Shown: positions 43,458 to 52,175 of the stretch, piece by piece
How positions within the stretch are numbered: the first letter of the stretch is position 1
How the letters are laid out: the number at the start of each line of letters is the position of its first letter
Source of the DNA: Treponema sp.
GTDB lineage: Bacteria > Spirochaetota > Spirochaetia > Treponematales > Treponemataceae
Length of the DNA stretch: 64,000 nt
Reading direction: 5' to 3'
NCBI GenBank assembly: GCA_016288205.1
Contig: JAEEYO010000039.1
Span: forward strand, 1-64,000
Notes under the pieces: generated by a model
What the model was told of the DNA's origin: nothing
Seen by the model: the letters and a program-made list of their open reading frames with translations, nothing else
The model's database searches: none
Position numbers and translations under genes: made by a program

Positions 43458-45392
43458 TTACGGCTGAATCCGTTTTACAAGCGTGAAAAGCTGTCGTCTT
43501 GTAATCGTGGTGAAAACAGGCCGTCCGTGGGGGCAGTGCGGATCGGGAAGTTTAAGCGCCTCCTCACAAAGCCATGAAGCCATGTCATCATCAAGAACAT
43601 CTCCGTCCATTACGGCTCTTCTGCATGCAGTGCTTGCCGCAACCGCATTTATGATGTCGTGCGGCTGTATGCGACGGTCCAGCAAATCCCTTGCCAAATC
43701 AGCCTCCGTTCCCTTCCATCTTACCGGGACAGTCGTGAATTCCCATTTTCCGTTGCCGCAGTTTTTTCCCGTGAATCCGGCTTCTTCCAAAGTGTCCTGA
43801 ATCTCCTCAAGATATTTGTCATCCGCCGTGCTTGTGGTCTGAACCGTGTACGGAATGAGCAGGGCTTGCTTTTCACCTGCCTTTTCCATTATCTGATTGT
43901 AGAGGTATCTTTCGTGTGCCGCGTGCTGGTCGATTATGTAGAGCGTGTCGTTTTTTTCCGCAATCAAGAATGTGCCGAGTGTCTGTCCGACGAAATGGAA
44001 TCCTGTTTCGGGATTATCGTGCTCTGACGGAATGTAATTCGGTCTTGCAGGTTTCAGTCCTGAGTTTGATTTTTCATCGCTTGCATAGCTGGTGGTACTG
44101 TCTGTGCCGTCGCTTTCATCCGAGGCCAAATCCGCAATCCGTTTTGCATAATCAGTTGCGACGCTGCTTTTGAAAGTCGGTGTGCTGTAAGATGCCTGTC
44201 CTGATTTCGGGAAAAAAGATGCCCTTCTGTCGCGATGAACTGAACTGTACGAGACGCTTGAAGGCACGTGGCTTTCCTGATATCCGACTGTGTGCTCACC
44301 TTGCGCCGGGGATGCTGCGAATGTGCTTGCGTCCGGAAATTCCTGCTGAAACTCCGCGTCCGAGGCATACATTTCTTTTACGGTAAACTGTTTGTAAAAA
44401 TCTCTTGTTGCCGTGCTGATTCCGTGATGGAGCCCTGAGATGTCCTTGAAACGCGCCTCCCTTTTTGCCGGGTGGATGTTAAAATCTACCAGCGAGGGAT
44501 CCATCGTGATGAAAATGGCCGCGACCGGATGTGTGCCGTTTGGAAAGAATCCCTGACCTCCGTACTCAATGGCCTGCAAAAGCGAGTACTCTGAAATCTT
44601 TCTTCCATTGACATATATGCTGATGTTCTTTCTGTTTGACCTTGTGACCGAGGGAGTTCCCAAAATCATTTTAAATGACCATGAGCCGTCCCTTGCCTGC
44701 GATGAGATTTCGTGGAAGCAGTCCTCATCCTCAAAAAATTCCATTGTCTGAATGAAGCGGTCTTTCAGCGACTGACCTTCCGGGAGCGAGAGTCTTTCCT
44801 CACCGTCCACGCTGAACTTAAATCCAATGTCGGGGCGGGGCAGTGCTTTTTCTTCAAATGTGGTGCGGCAGAGTGAGCCTTCGCTTGCGGGTCTTTTTAA
44901 AAATTGTCTGCGTGCGGGAAAGTTTTCAAAGAGGCCTGCTGTCTGCACTATGGTTCCGCTTGCTGATGTGGCGGGACTTATAAGATGATCCTCGGTTACG
45001 GACGCTTTCATTTTCCATCCGCCGCTTATAATCTGGAGACGGCTTACGGCTGCCATGGAAGAAAGTGCCTCACCACGGAATCCAAGTGTGGTAAGATGCA
45101 GGAGGTCCGTTTCCGTAGAGATTTTACTTGTGGCATGTGGACGCGCGCAGGTTTCCAAATCTTCCTTTGTCATTCCGCAGCCGTTGTCAATCACGCGGAT
45201 TTTTTCAATTCCACCGCCCTCAATTTCCACGGTAATCTGTGTGGCTCCTGAGTCAACCGCATTGTCCATAAGCTCACGGACTATGGCATTCGGTCTGTCA
45301 ATCACTTCACCCGCGGCAATTTTTCGTGCCACTTCGGAATTCAAAAGTCTGACCCTGCCGTGTTCCGTCTCTTTGTTTTCGTTCCCGCTCAT
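43458..45392 (-). CDS. mutL: DNA mismatch repair protein MutL
   Basis: MutL couples mismatch recognition to strand removal. The 644-residue protein has the GHKL ATPase motifs (ELMDNAVDSGA, DNGCGM, HATSKI, TLGFRGEAL). The C-terminal region (about 440-644) carries DQHAAHERYLYN, close to the endonuclease motif DQHAx2Ex4E but with Asn in place of the last Glu, and CPHGRP and ACRRAVMDGD. A linker of about 110 residues joins the halves. It is the last gene of the xseA-xseB-mutL operon, 15 nt after xseB. No mutS lies nearby. Confidence 0.95.
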   Translation of the reverse strand: MSGNENKETEHGRVRLLNSEVARKIAAGEVIDRPNAIVRELMDNAVDSGATQITVEIEGGGIEKIRVIDNGCGMTKEDLETCARPHATSKISTETDLLHLTTLGFRGEALSSMAAVSRLQIISGGWKMKASVTEDHLISPATSASGTIVQTAGLFENFPARRQFLKRPASEGSLCRTTFEEKALPRPDIGFKFSVDGEERLSLPEGQSLKDRFIQTMEFFEDEDCFHEISSQARDGSWSFKMILGTPSVTRSNRKNISIYVNGRKISEYSLLQAIEYGGQGFFPNGTHPVAAIFITMDPSLVDFNIHPAKREARFKDISGLHHGISTATRDFYKQFTVKEMYASDAEFQQEFPDASTFAASPAQGEHTVGYQESHVPSSVSYSSVHRDRRASFFPKSGQASYSTPTFKSSVATDYAKRIADLASDESDGTDSTTSYASDEKSNSGLKPARPNYIPSEHDNPETGFHFVGQTLGTFLIAEKNDTLYIIDQHAAHERYLYNQIMEKAGEKQALLIPYTVQTTSTADDKYLEEIQDTLEEAGFTGKNCGNGKWEFTTVPVRWKGTEADLARDLLDRRIQPHDIINAVAASTACRRAVMDGDVLDDDMASWLCEEALKLPDPHCPHGRPVFTTITRRQLFTLVKRIQP

Positions 45393-45407
45393 GATTTTAT
45401 CCTTTGA

Positions 45408-45752
45408 CTAAGAGTTCCTTGTTCCGTTTACTTCTGTCTCAGGGATGAAAAGTTCCAGCGTGGGTCCCTCGTCTTTTTTTGCCTTGGTTTTGCGAGGCTT
45501 TTTTTCCTTTGCATTTTTCTCCGCGTCATCCGAAGCACCGGAGTCGCCATCGCTTTCGTTTTCGTCGAAGTCACCCGTGTCCATCAAAATCTGGATTTTT
45601 CCCTCAATGGCATCAAGCTCCTTTTCCATGCTCTTTGCCAGTTTGATTCCTTCCTCAAAATCCTTGAGCGCCTCTTCCAGGCTGATGTCGCTTCTTCTTA
45701 TGGAGGCAGTAAGATCCTCCAGCTTTTTCAAATCATCTTCAAAATTTTTCAT
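45408..45752 (-). CDS. xseB: Exonuclease VII small subunit
   Basis: XseB pairs with XseA to degrade single-stranded DNA. The first about 70 residues hold the conserved helical hairpin (FEDDLKKLEDLTASIR, SLEEALKDFEEGIKLAKS). The remaining about 45 residues are an acidic and basic extension not typical of the family (usually 70-85 residues in total). I start at ATG 45752 with AGGGGG upstream; a longer in-frame reading overlaps xseA and lacks family similarity. It follows xseA by 17 nt. Confidence 0.9.
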   Translation of the reverse strand: MKNFEDDLKKLEDLTASIRRSDISLEEALKDFEEGIKLAKSMEKELDAIEGKIQILMDTGDFDENESDGDSGASDDAEKNAKEKKPRKTKAKKDEGPTLELFIPETEVNGTRNS

Positions 45753-45769
45753 TCTATCTGCCCCCTGAA

Positions 45770-46975
45770 TTATATACTGTTTGATTTTACCGTTGCCCTG
45801 AGCATTCCGTTTGCGGGCCGGATTATTATTTCGCTGCCTTCCGTTACGTCGCATGCATTTCGGATGACCTTTCCGCTTTGTGCGTCCGTCACCATTGAAT
45901 ATCCCCTGTCGAAAATGGTCTGCGGATTGCAAGTCTCAAGTACCTGCGTGCATCGTGAGATTGTGTCACGCCGGTCCTGAATCAGCTTCGTTATGTTTTC
46001 ACTGAGTGCCTGTCTTGCCTGATCAAATCTTTGCAAAAGGGGCTGCTCTATGCTTCTGAATTTCAGCTCCATGCTTTCCGGTGTGAATGTCCTGAGCATG
46101 AGACGCAAATGTTCCGTCCGCTTTTTGATTGTGTCGTAAAGCATTTCCCTTGCGTTGTTGATGTTGCTGAGAATGTCCTGCTTCATTGGAACACAAATCT
46201 CTGCCGCCGCTGATGGAGTCGGTGCACGATAATCCGCCGCATAGTCGGTGAGTGCCCAGTCAATCTCATGTCCCACAGCCGAGACCACGGGGATTTCCGA
46301 CTCCGCAACCGCACGCACAACGCCCTCGTCGCTGAAGGGTAGCAAATCCTCAAGGGAGCCTCCGCCGCGACCCACAATCAGAACGTCGCACATTTTGTAG
46401 TAGTTCGCCGTTTTTATCATGCTGATGATTGTCGCCGCCGCACCTTCTCCCTGCACGACCGCCGGAAATACAATCACGTTCACTTTGTCATTTCGTCGCC
46501 TTGTGATTTGCAGAATGTCCCTGAGAGCCGCCCCGGTAGGACTTGTCACGACACCGACAGTTTTTGGAAAAAATGGAATGCGTTTTTTTCTGCTTGAGTC
46601 AAAGAGACCTTCGGCTGCAAGTTTTTTCTTTCGCATCTCAATCATCTCCATGATGTCGCCGGTTCCAGCCTTTGACATGGAATTGATGATTATCTGATAG
46701 TTGCCCCTTGGACCATAGACGGAGACGGATCCTTTTACCAGAACGAGCATTCCGTCCTTCGGTTTAAAAAGAAGAGATGCGGCCCGTCCCCTGAACATGA
46801 CAGCCGAAATCTGACACTCATTGTCCTTCAATACAAAATACAAGTGTCCGCTCGGATTTGGTCTGAAATTTGAGATTTCACCTTTCAGAAGGATGTTCGG
46901 AAAAGAACCTTCGAGCATTGTTTTTATGAGATTTGTAAGCTGGGTAACGGTCAGCGCATTGTCTTTTTCATCCAT
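45770..46975 (-). CDS. xseA: Exonuclease VII large subunit
   Basis: XseA is the catalytic subunit of exonuclease VII. The 401-residue protein shows the N-terminal OB fold (LLKGEISNFRPNPSGHLYFVLKD), the VGVVTSPTGAALRDIL motif, GRGGGSLEDLLPFSDE and the AVGHEIDWALTDYAADYRAPTPSAAAE signature. The in-frame ORF extends further 5', but a promoter (TAGACT-17-TATAAT, 46982-47010) overlaps that extension and ends 6 nt before ATG 46975, so translation probably begins there without a leader. The first gene of xseA-xseB-mutL. Confidence 0.93.
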   Translation of the reverse strand: MDEKDNALTVTQLTNLIKTMLEGSFPNILLKGEISNFRPNPSGHLYFVLKDNECQISAVMFRGRAASLLFKPKDGMLVLVKGSVSVYGPRGNYQIIINSMSKAGTGDIMEMIEMRKKKLAAEGLFDSSRKKRIPFFPKTVGVVTSPTGAALRDILQITRRRNDKVNVIVFPAVVQGEGAAATIISMIKTANYYKMCDVLIVGRGGGSLEDLLPFSDEGVVRAVAESEIPVVSAVGHEIDWALTDYAADYRAPTPSAAAEICVPMKQDILSNINNAREMLYDTIKKRTEHLRLMLRTFTPESMELKFRSIEQPLLQRFDQARQALSENITKLIQDRRDTISRCTQVLETCNPQTIFDRGYSMVTDAQSGKVIRNACDVTEGSEIIIRPANGMLRATVKSNSI

Positions 46976-46981
46976 GCGCAT

Positions 46982-47010
46982 ATTATAGAATAGAGCGGAA
47001 TAAAAGTCTA
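46982..47010 (-). promoter_or_regulatory. Promoter of the xseA-xseB-mutL operon
   Basis: On the minus strand: TAGACT (47010-47005), a 17-bp spacer, TATAAT (46987-46982). ATG 46975 begins 6 nt after the -10 box, which predicts a leaderless message. Confidence 0.7.
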
Positions 47011-47077
47011 GTACGAGGGTAATTGAGAATTTGGAAATATCTAATAATGCAAGTTTGATTTGCCGATAAGTGAAGGG

Positions 47078-48709
47078 ATGAAATCTATTGTTTTTTTGTA
47101 TGCCGGATTTGAAAATACTCATGCTTTTGACGCAGCGTTCTCCTCACAGTCTGCCTTTGACAGGGTTCTGGTTTGGGCGGATAAAATAAAAGATGTGTGC
47201 GGGATTGTCGTCGCGGCATGCGGAAAAACTTATGCGTGTGTTTCCGAGTCAATTGAAAAAAACGGGGTAAAGGCTCAGATTATAAAGCGCGATGACTGGA
47301 GTCTCGGAACTCTTCTTGAGCAGATGACTTCATCCTGTTCAAAAAACGGTGCCAGCTGCGCAATTTTTTCCATGGCGGACCGGCCATTTTTGGACAGCAC
47401 TTTGACTGAGCAGATTCTTTGTGAGCATGAAAAATATCTTTCAGAATACACATTTGCGGACGGATATCCGCTTGGATTTTTCCCTGAGGTAGTTGACTCA
47501 GGCACGCTCAACATACTCGCATCTCTTTCAAAAGAAAAAAACATGGCTGATGGCGGCGTTGATTCAGGAAGCATTTATTCCGTCATAAAAACCGACATAA
47601 ACTCCTTTGAGATTGAGGCCGTGATTGCACCGAGGGATTTCAGAATGCTGCGTCTTGATTTCTCATGCTCAAGCAAGTCCAAGCTGCTTTCATGCAAGGC
47701 ACTTTTTGACGAGGCACTTAACTCAAAGGTTTCGTTTGAATCCCTTGCACTTTCTGAACTCGCCGAAAAAACTGCGTCGGTACAGCAGACAGTCCCTGCG
47801 TTTTATAACGTACAGATTTGCGGAAAATATTCAAGATCGGCAATCTACAATCCACTTTTTGCTTCGGATAAAAAATTATATGAGCAGTCTTCTTCCAATG
47901 TGATGAGCCTGGAGCAGTTCAAGGCGTTTGTTTCCTCCGCATCTGATTTTTCCGAGTCGGCGGTAATAGGACTTGGATTCTGGGGCGATCCCTTGCTCCT
48001 TCCGAATCTTTCTGATTATGTGCAGGCGGTTCTTTCAAATCCTGGGCTTTCCGTTCTGATTGAAACTGACGGCCACAGTGTGGATGAAAATCTTGCGGTA
48101 AAAATAAAGGCGGTTGCGGACTCCTTTGGTGGGGCAGAAAAAAAGGATGGAAAAGTTACTTGGATTGTAAATGTTGATTCTGCAAGCGCAAAAAAATACG
48201 GGCAGATTCACGGCAATCTTGAGGGAAAATCTTTTGAGTCCACGGGCGAAAGCGAAACATATTTTGCTCGCTCGGTGAATGCCGTCTCAACTCTTGAGAA
48301 ATATTTTCCGGGAGATGTTTATCCTCAGTTCGTGCGCATGAAACTCAACGAGGATGAGCTTGAGACCTTCTACCGCTTTTGGCATGGAAGCGAATCTCCG
48401 TCCGGTGGAAAAGTCATAATCCAAAAATACGATTCTTTCTGCGGGCTTTTGAGCGATGAAAAACCTGCCGACCTTTCTCCATTGAAGCGGAATCCGTGCT
48501 GGCATATAAAACGCGACATGAATGTTCTTGCAGACGGAAGTGTCCCGATGTGCAGGGAATGCATTTATTCCAACATAGTCGGAAATGTTTTCAGCGAGGG
48601 AATTGAGTCGGTCTGGAAAAAAACGAGGGATTTTGTTCGCAATCATATAGAATGTAAATTTGACGAAAAGTGCGGAGCGTGTGATGAATACTATACCTAT
48701 AATTTTTAA
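47078..48709 (+). CDS. Spiro-SPASM protein
   Basis: A 543-residue member of what I recall as the spirochete-specific spiro-SPASM family. The C-terminal part has the Cys-rich SPASM domain (C at PCWHI, MCREC, EC, KCGAC; six Cys in about 70 residues), which holds an auxiliary iron-sulfur cluster. The preceding barrel-like half keeps GLGFWGDPLLLPNL but has only one Cys where radical SAM enzymes have CxxxCxxC, so it is probably not a radical SAM catalyst. The N-terminal about 200 residues resemble a nucleotidyltransferase-type fold (ADRPFLD). A TTG at 47060 is an alternative start. It overlaps the next gene by 26 nt. Glycan synthesis is suggested by its neighbours. Confidence 0.8.
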   Translation: MKSIVFLYAGFENTHAFDAAFSSQSAFDRVLVWADKIKDVCGIVVAACGKTYACVSESIEKNGVKAQIIKRDDWSLGTLLEQMTSSCSKNGASCAIFSMADRPFLDSTLTEQILCEHEKYLSEYTFADGYPLGFFPEVVDSGTLNILASLSKEKNMADGGVDSGSIYSVIKTDINSFEIEAVIAPRDFRMLRLDFSCSSKSKLLSCKALFDEALNSKVSFESLALSELAEKTASVQQTVPAFYNVQICGKYSRSAIYNPLFASDKKLYEQSSSNVMSLEQFKAFVSSASDFSESAVIGLGFWGDPLLLPNLSDYVQAVLSNPGLSVLIETDGHSVDENLAVKIKAVADSFGGAEKKDGKVTWIVNVDSASAKKYGQIHGNLEGKSFESTGESETYFARSVNAVSTLEKYFPGDVYPQFVRMKLNEDELETFYRFWHGSESPSGGKVIIQKYDSFCGLLSDEKPADLSPLKRNPCWHIKRDMNVLADGSVPMCRECIYSNIVGNVFSEGIESVWKKTRDFVRNHIECKFDEKCGACDEYYTYNF

Positions 48710-49646
48710 TCAGCGCGCTATAAATAGAACTGTGCTTGGCGGAACGGAAAAAGCAGAGATGGTAAAAATGCCGGTTGACTGCATCATCCTGAACCGGAGC
48801 GGAAATCAGTACAGGAATTTCATTTTCGAAAAAATTTTGAACCACGGATTCCGACGCATAATCTGCATTGAATCAAATGACAGAAGCCGGAATCTGGACG
48901 AGCTTTCACAGCAATATCCCAGCGTTCGGTTTGTTATTCCCCACGATGAAGTTACGCCGGGAGACATGATAAACATGGGAATGGCTGAGGCGGAGGAAGA
49001 TTTTGTTCTTGTGATTCAGGATGACATGTGCACGGAGACTTTCCGTTTTCCTGAGCAGCTTGCGGAAAAACTGATCGGATTGAATCAGTTCTGCATTTGT
49101 CCAAGGCTTATTGCAAGTACACAACAGGTCATTCCGGTGCTTTTCAGACCCAATGTAAAAAACGCCGTCTTTTCCGTGGAGTCATCATTGAGTTCGGCAA
49201 GCGGAAATCCGACCTTTTATGCTACTGACTGGGCTGGATTCTACAGCAGGGAAAAATTCATTCAGCTCGGCGGTGCGGACTACACAATCAAATCTGAGTA
49301 TTGGCAGAAAATGGATTTGTTCCTGCGCTCGTGGCTTTGGGGCGAAAAGACTTTGATTGATACGGGAATGACTTTTACATATTCGGGAAATGTGCCTGAG
49401 GAAAACCGGACGGCGGATAAATCCTATCTGCTCTTTTATTTGAAGAATCTTCTTCCGGTGTTCAGAAATGGAAAGGCTGACATTCCTCTTTCGTCATTTT
49501 TCTCTTTCAAAAAATCCAACCGATGCGGATTAAGGGAGTCCATAAAACTTTTCAAGGCCGCGGGAAAATGGACGGATCAGAATATGTACAGATTTAAAAT
49601 GGATGCGGTGTGTCTGATTGAAAACTGGAATGCAGGCGAAGAATAA
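48684..49646 (+). CDS. Glycosyltransferase-like protein
   Basis: A 320-residue protein with a GT2/GT-A-like layout: an N-terminal Rossmann-like part (VDCIILNRSGN, IICIESNDRS), a VLVIQDDMC segment in the place of the DxD motif, and a WAGFYSREKFIQLGGAD acceptor-like region. The identification as a glycosyltransferase rests on this pattern and the neighbours, not on a clear family motif. I start at ATG 48684, with GGAG 7 nt upstream, inside the previous gene (26-nt overlap). No membrane segment is seen. Confidence 0.65.
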   Translation: MNTIPIIFNQRAINRTVLGGTEKAEMVKMPVDCIILNRSGNQYRNFIFEKILNHGFRRIICIESNDRSRNLDELSQQYPSVRFVIPHDEVTPGDMINMGMAEAEEDFVLVIQDDMCTETFRFPEQLAEKLIGLNQFCICPRLIASTQQVIPVLFRPNVKNAVFSVESSLSSASGNPTFYATDWAGFYSREKFIQLGGADYTIKSEYWQKMDLFLRSWLWGEKTLIDTGMTFTYSGNVPEENRTADKSYLLFYLKNLLPVFRNGKADIPLSSFFSFKKSNRCGLRESIKLFKAAGKWTDQNMYRFKMDAVCLIENWNAGEE

Positions 49647-49661
49647 AAGAGGGGTCGATTT

Positions 49662-52163
49662 ATGGAAAAGAAAAAAAATAAAGAACGGATTGCTGTAATC
49701 GTTCAGTGCAGACTTTCATCGAGCAGACTTCCTAAAAAGGCTCTGAAAACAATCGGTGACAAAAGCATCCTGCAGTGGTCTCTTGATGCCATGAAAAAGG
49801 TTCCCGCCGACTGTTATTATCTTGCGACGGACAGGGACAGTGAGAGCGCACTTTCCGAGATTGCGAAAAAATGCGGATATGAAATTTACGCGGGTTCCCT
49901 TGAGGATGTGCTTGACCGCTTCTGTGACGTGATTGACATTAGTGGTGCGGATGTCGTTGTAAGGGCTACGGCGGACAATCCATTTCTTTTTTATGAGGCC
50001 GCCACTGATTTGCTCAGCTTGTGGAAGGAAAAAAATGCGTCCTCTCAGATTGATTATTTGACTTACCGTGGATTGCCTCATGGCAGCGGCATTGAAATTC
50101 TGCGTGCGGCGTCTCTTGTTGAGGCGAAGGTAACGACCAAGGATCCTTATGACCATGAGCATGTGGGACCTTCGCTTTACAATCATCAGGACAGATACAA
50201 GTGTGTCTTTGAGGATGCACCCGAAAAATATTTTTATCCGGATTTGAGAACCACCGTAGACACAGCGACGGATTTTTTGCGCGCCGAGAAAATTTACAAA
50301 TCGGTTTCTGAAAAGAGAAGGGGCAAGGGGCCTTTTACCTGTGGGGAAATCATCAGTGCGTTTGAAAAACCCGGAATCAAAAAACGGATTATTTTTGTCC
50401 CATCAGTGGATAAGGGGCATGGAACCGGACACTTGAGAAGATGCCTTGATCTTGCGACGGAACTTTTCGCCGACATACTGATTCCAGAGAATGCATCTCT
50501 TGAGCAGTGCACGGAACTTGTCGCGGAGGCAAAGAAAAACGGACTTTCCGACTCTCAGATTCTGACGGCACTTCCCGAACATGGAAACTATGATTTTATT
50601 GTCGCGGATTTGTTCCAGACTCCTGAATCCTTTGCGCGAAATCTTGATCCGAATGCCAGCGTAATCTCTCTTGACGACGGTGCCTCCGACACAGATTTTG
50701 CCGACTATCTTTTGGACATAATTCCCTCGGCTGAAACCGGACGACGTGCGAATCTTGTTGAGCCCGGTTTTATTCCCATGCCGAAGAGAAAAAAATCAGG
50801 ATTGAATGACGGTTTGAAAATCCATACGGCCATTGTTGTTCTTGGCGGCGAGGATCCGGCTTCACTTTCTTTCCCTGCTGCGACGGCACTTTCTGAAAAC
50901 GGACTCTATGTTACGCTCGTGTGCTCGGATGAAAAATTTGTTCCCGACATGGAAACACGGATTAAGGAAAGAGATTGCGCCAACGTAAAAGTCTGCGGCC
51001 CCATTTCCAATCTGCGTGAAAAACTTTCGGATTATGATCTTGTTGTGACTCATTATGGATTCACTGCTTTTGAAGCCGCTGGTGCCGGATGTGCGGTGAT
51101 TCTTTTGCCGACCACATTGTTGCATGAGACGCTTTCAAAAAAATATGGATTTGTCTGTCTCTCGTCGGAAGAGATTGGACCTCAGGGATTTGCTGAGGCG
51201 CTAAAAAATCCGTCCGCTCTTTTCAAAAAAGAAATTTCGGATTCAGAAAAATCTCTCGGCACATACATCAATGAGTTGTGCAAGGGTAAAAAACTTCTCT
51301 GCCCGGTATGCCAGAAAAAAATGGACGCGCAGGATACTTTGGTTGCAAGAGTCGGAGGACGAACTTTCCGTCGCTGTAGGTCATGCGGTATGCTCTATCA
51401 GTCATGGACAATGCAGGCCGAGCAGACTGAGTATAACCACGATTATTTTTATGCTGATTATGAGAAGCAGTATGGAAAAACTTACGAGGAAGATTTTGCT
51501 GCCATAAAAGCCCAGGGTGTGAGACGCACAGGATACATCGACATGATTTTCCATCACTCACATTCTGCTGTGACTCCGACAATTCTGGACATCGGTTGTG
51601 CGCTGGGTGCATTTATGGATGCCGCAGGTGACGCTGGATGGCAGGTCTATGGACTTGATATTTCCCAGACCGCAGTGGACTATGTACGGAACACCCTGCA
51701 TTTCCCCGCGCTGTGTGCTCCGTTCCCGAAGGTTGATTTTTCATCGGAGTTTGGAATTGAGACATTTGATGCCGTGACTATGTGGTATGTGATCGAGCAT
51801 TTCCAGAATCTTGATTCAGTTCTTCAGGCTGTGTCACGCATCGTAAAAAAGGGCGGAGTGTTTGCATTCAGCACTCCATCGGCATCCGGTGTGAGCGGAA
51901 GATACAACACGCAGACTTTCTTTGAGCAGAGTCCGTCCGACCACTACACATTGTGGGAGCCTTCCCGTGCCGACTCAATCTTGCATAAGTACGGATTCAA
52001 AGTGTGCCGCATTGTTCCGACCGGAATCCACCCGGAGAGATTTCCCGCTGCAAAAAAACACGGATGGACAAAGGAGAATTTTCAGTTTAAGCTCCTTGAG
52101 TCCGCAAGCAAGATGATGAAGCTCGGTGACACATTTGAAGTCTATTGCAAAAAAATAAAATAG
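49662..52163 (+). CDS. SpsF-PseG-methyltransferase triple fusion
   Basis: An 833-residue fusion of three enzymes. Residues about 1-235: an SpsF-like cytidylyltransferase (VQCRLSSSRLPKKALKTIG), which activates a sugar with a nucleotide. About 240-530: a PseG-like UDP-sugar hydrolase/GT-B half (GHGTGHLRRCLDLA, VVLGGEDPASL, VTHYGFTAFEAAGAG). About 540-833: a zinc-ribbon (CPVC, CRSCG) plus class I SAM methyltransferase (ILDIGCALGAF, VYGLDIS). In pseudaminate-type pathways PseG and PseF act on neighbouring steps, so one polypeptide may channel a sugar and methylate it. RBS GAGGGG. It lies between the glycosyltransferase-like and ATP-grasp genes in one run. Confidence 0.88.
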   Translation: MEKKKNKERIAVIVQCRLSSSRLPKKALKTIGDKSILQWSLDAMKKVPADCYYLATDRDSESALSEIAKKCGYEIYAGSLEDVLDRFCDVIDISGADVVVRATADNPFLFYEAATDLLSLWKEKNASSQIDYLTYRGLPHGSGIEILRAASLVEAKVTTKDPYDHEHVGPSLYNHQDRYKCVFEDAPEKYFYPDLRTTVDTATDFLRAEKIYKSVSEKRRGKGPFTCGEIISAFEKPGIKKRIIFVPSVDKGHGTGHLRRCLDLATELFADILIPENASLEQCTELVAEAKKNGLSDSQILTALPEHGNYDFIVADLFQTPESFARNLDPNASVISLDDGASDTDFADYLLDIIPSAETGRRANLVEPGFIPMPKRKKSGLNDGLKIHTAIVVLGGEDPASLSFPAATALSENGLYVTLVCSDEKFVPDMETRIKERDCANVKVCGPISNLREKLSDYDLVVTHYGFTAFEAAGAGCAVILLPTTLLHETLSKKYGFVCLSSEEIGPQGFAEALKNPSALFKKEISDSEKSLGTYINELCKGKKLLCPVCQKKMDAQDTLVARVGGRTFRRCRSCGMLYQSWTMQAEQTEYNHDYFYADYEKQYGKTYEEDFAAIKAQGVRRTGYIDMIFHHSHSAVTPTILDIGCALGAFMDAAGDAGWQVYGLDISQTAVDYVRNTLHFPALCAPFPKVDFSSEFGIETFDAVTMWYVIEHFQNLDSVLQAVSRIVKKGGVFAFSTPSASGVSGRYNTQTFFEQSPSDHYTLWEPSRADSILHKYGFKVCRIVPTGIHPERFPAAKKHGWTKENFQFKLLESASKMMKLGDTFEVYCKKIK

Positions 52164-52175
52164 GACGGTGCTGAT

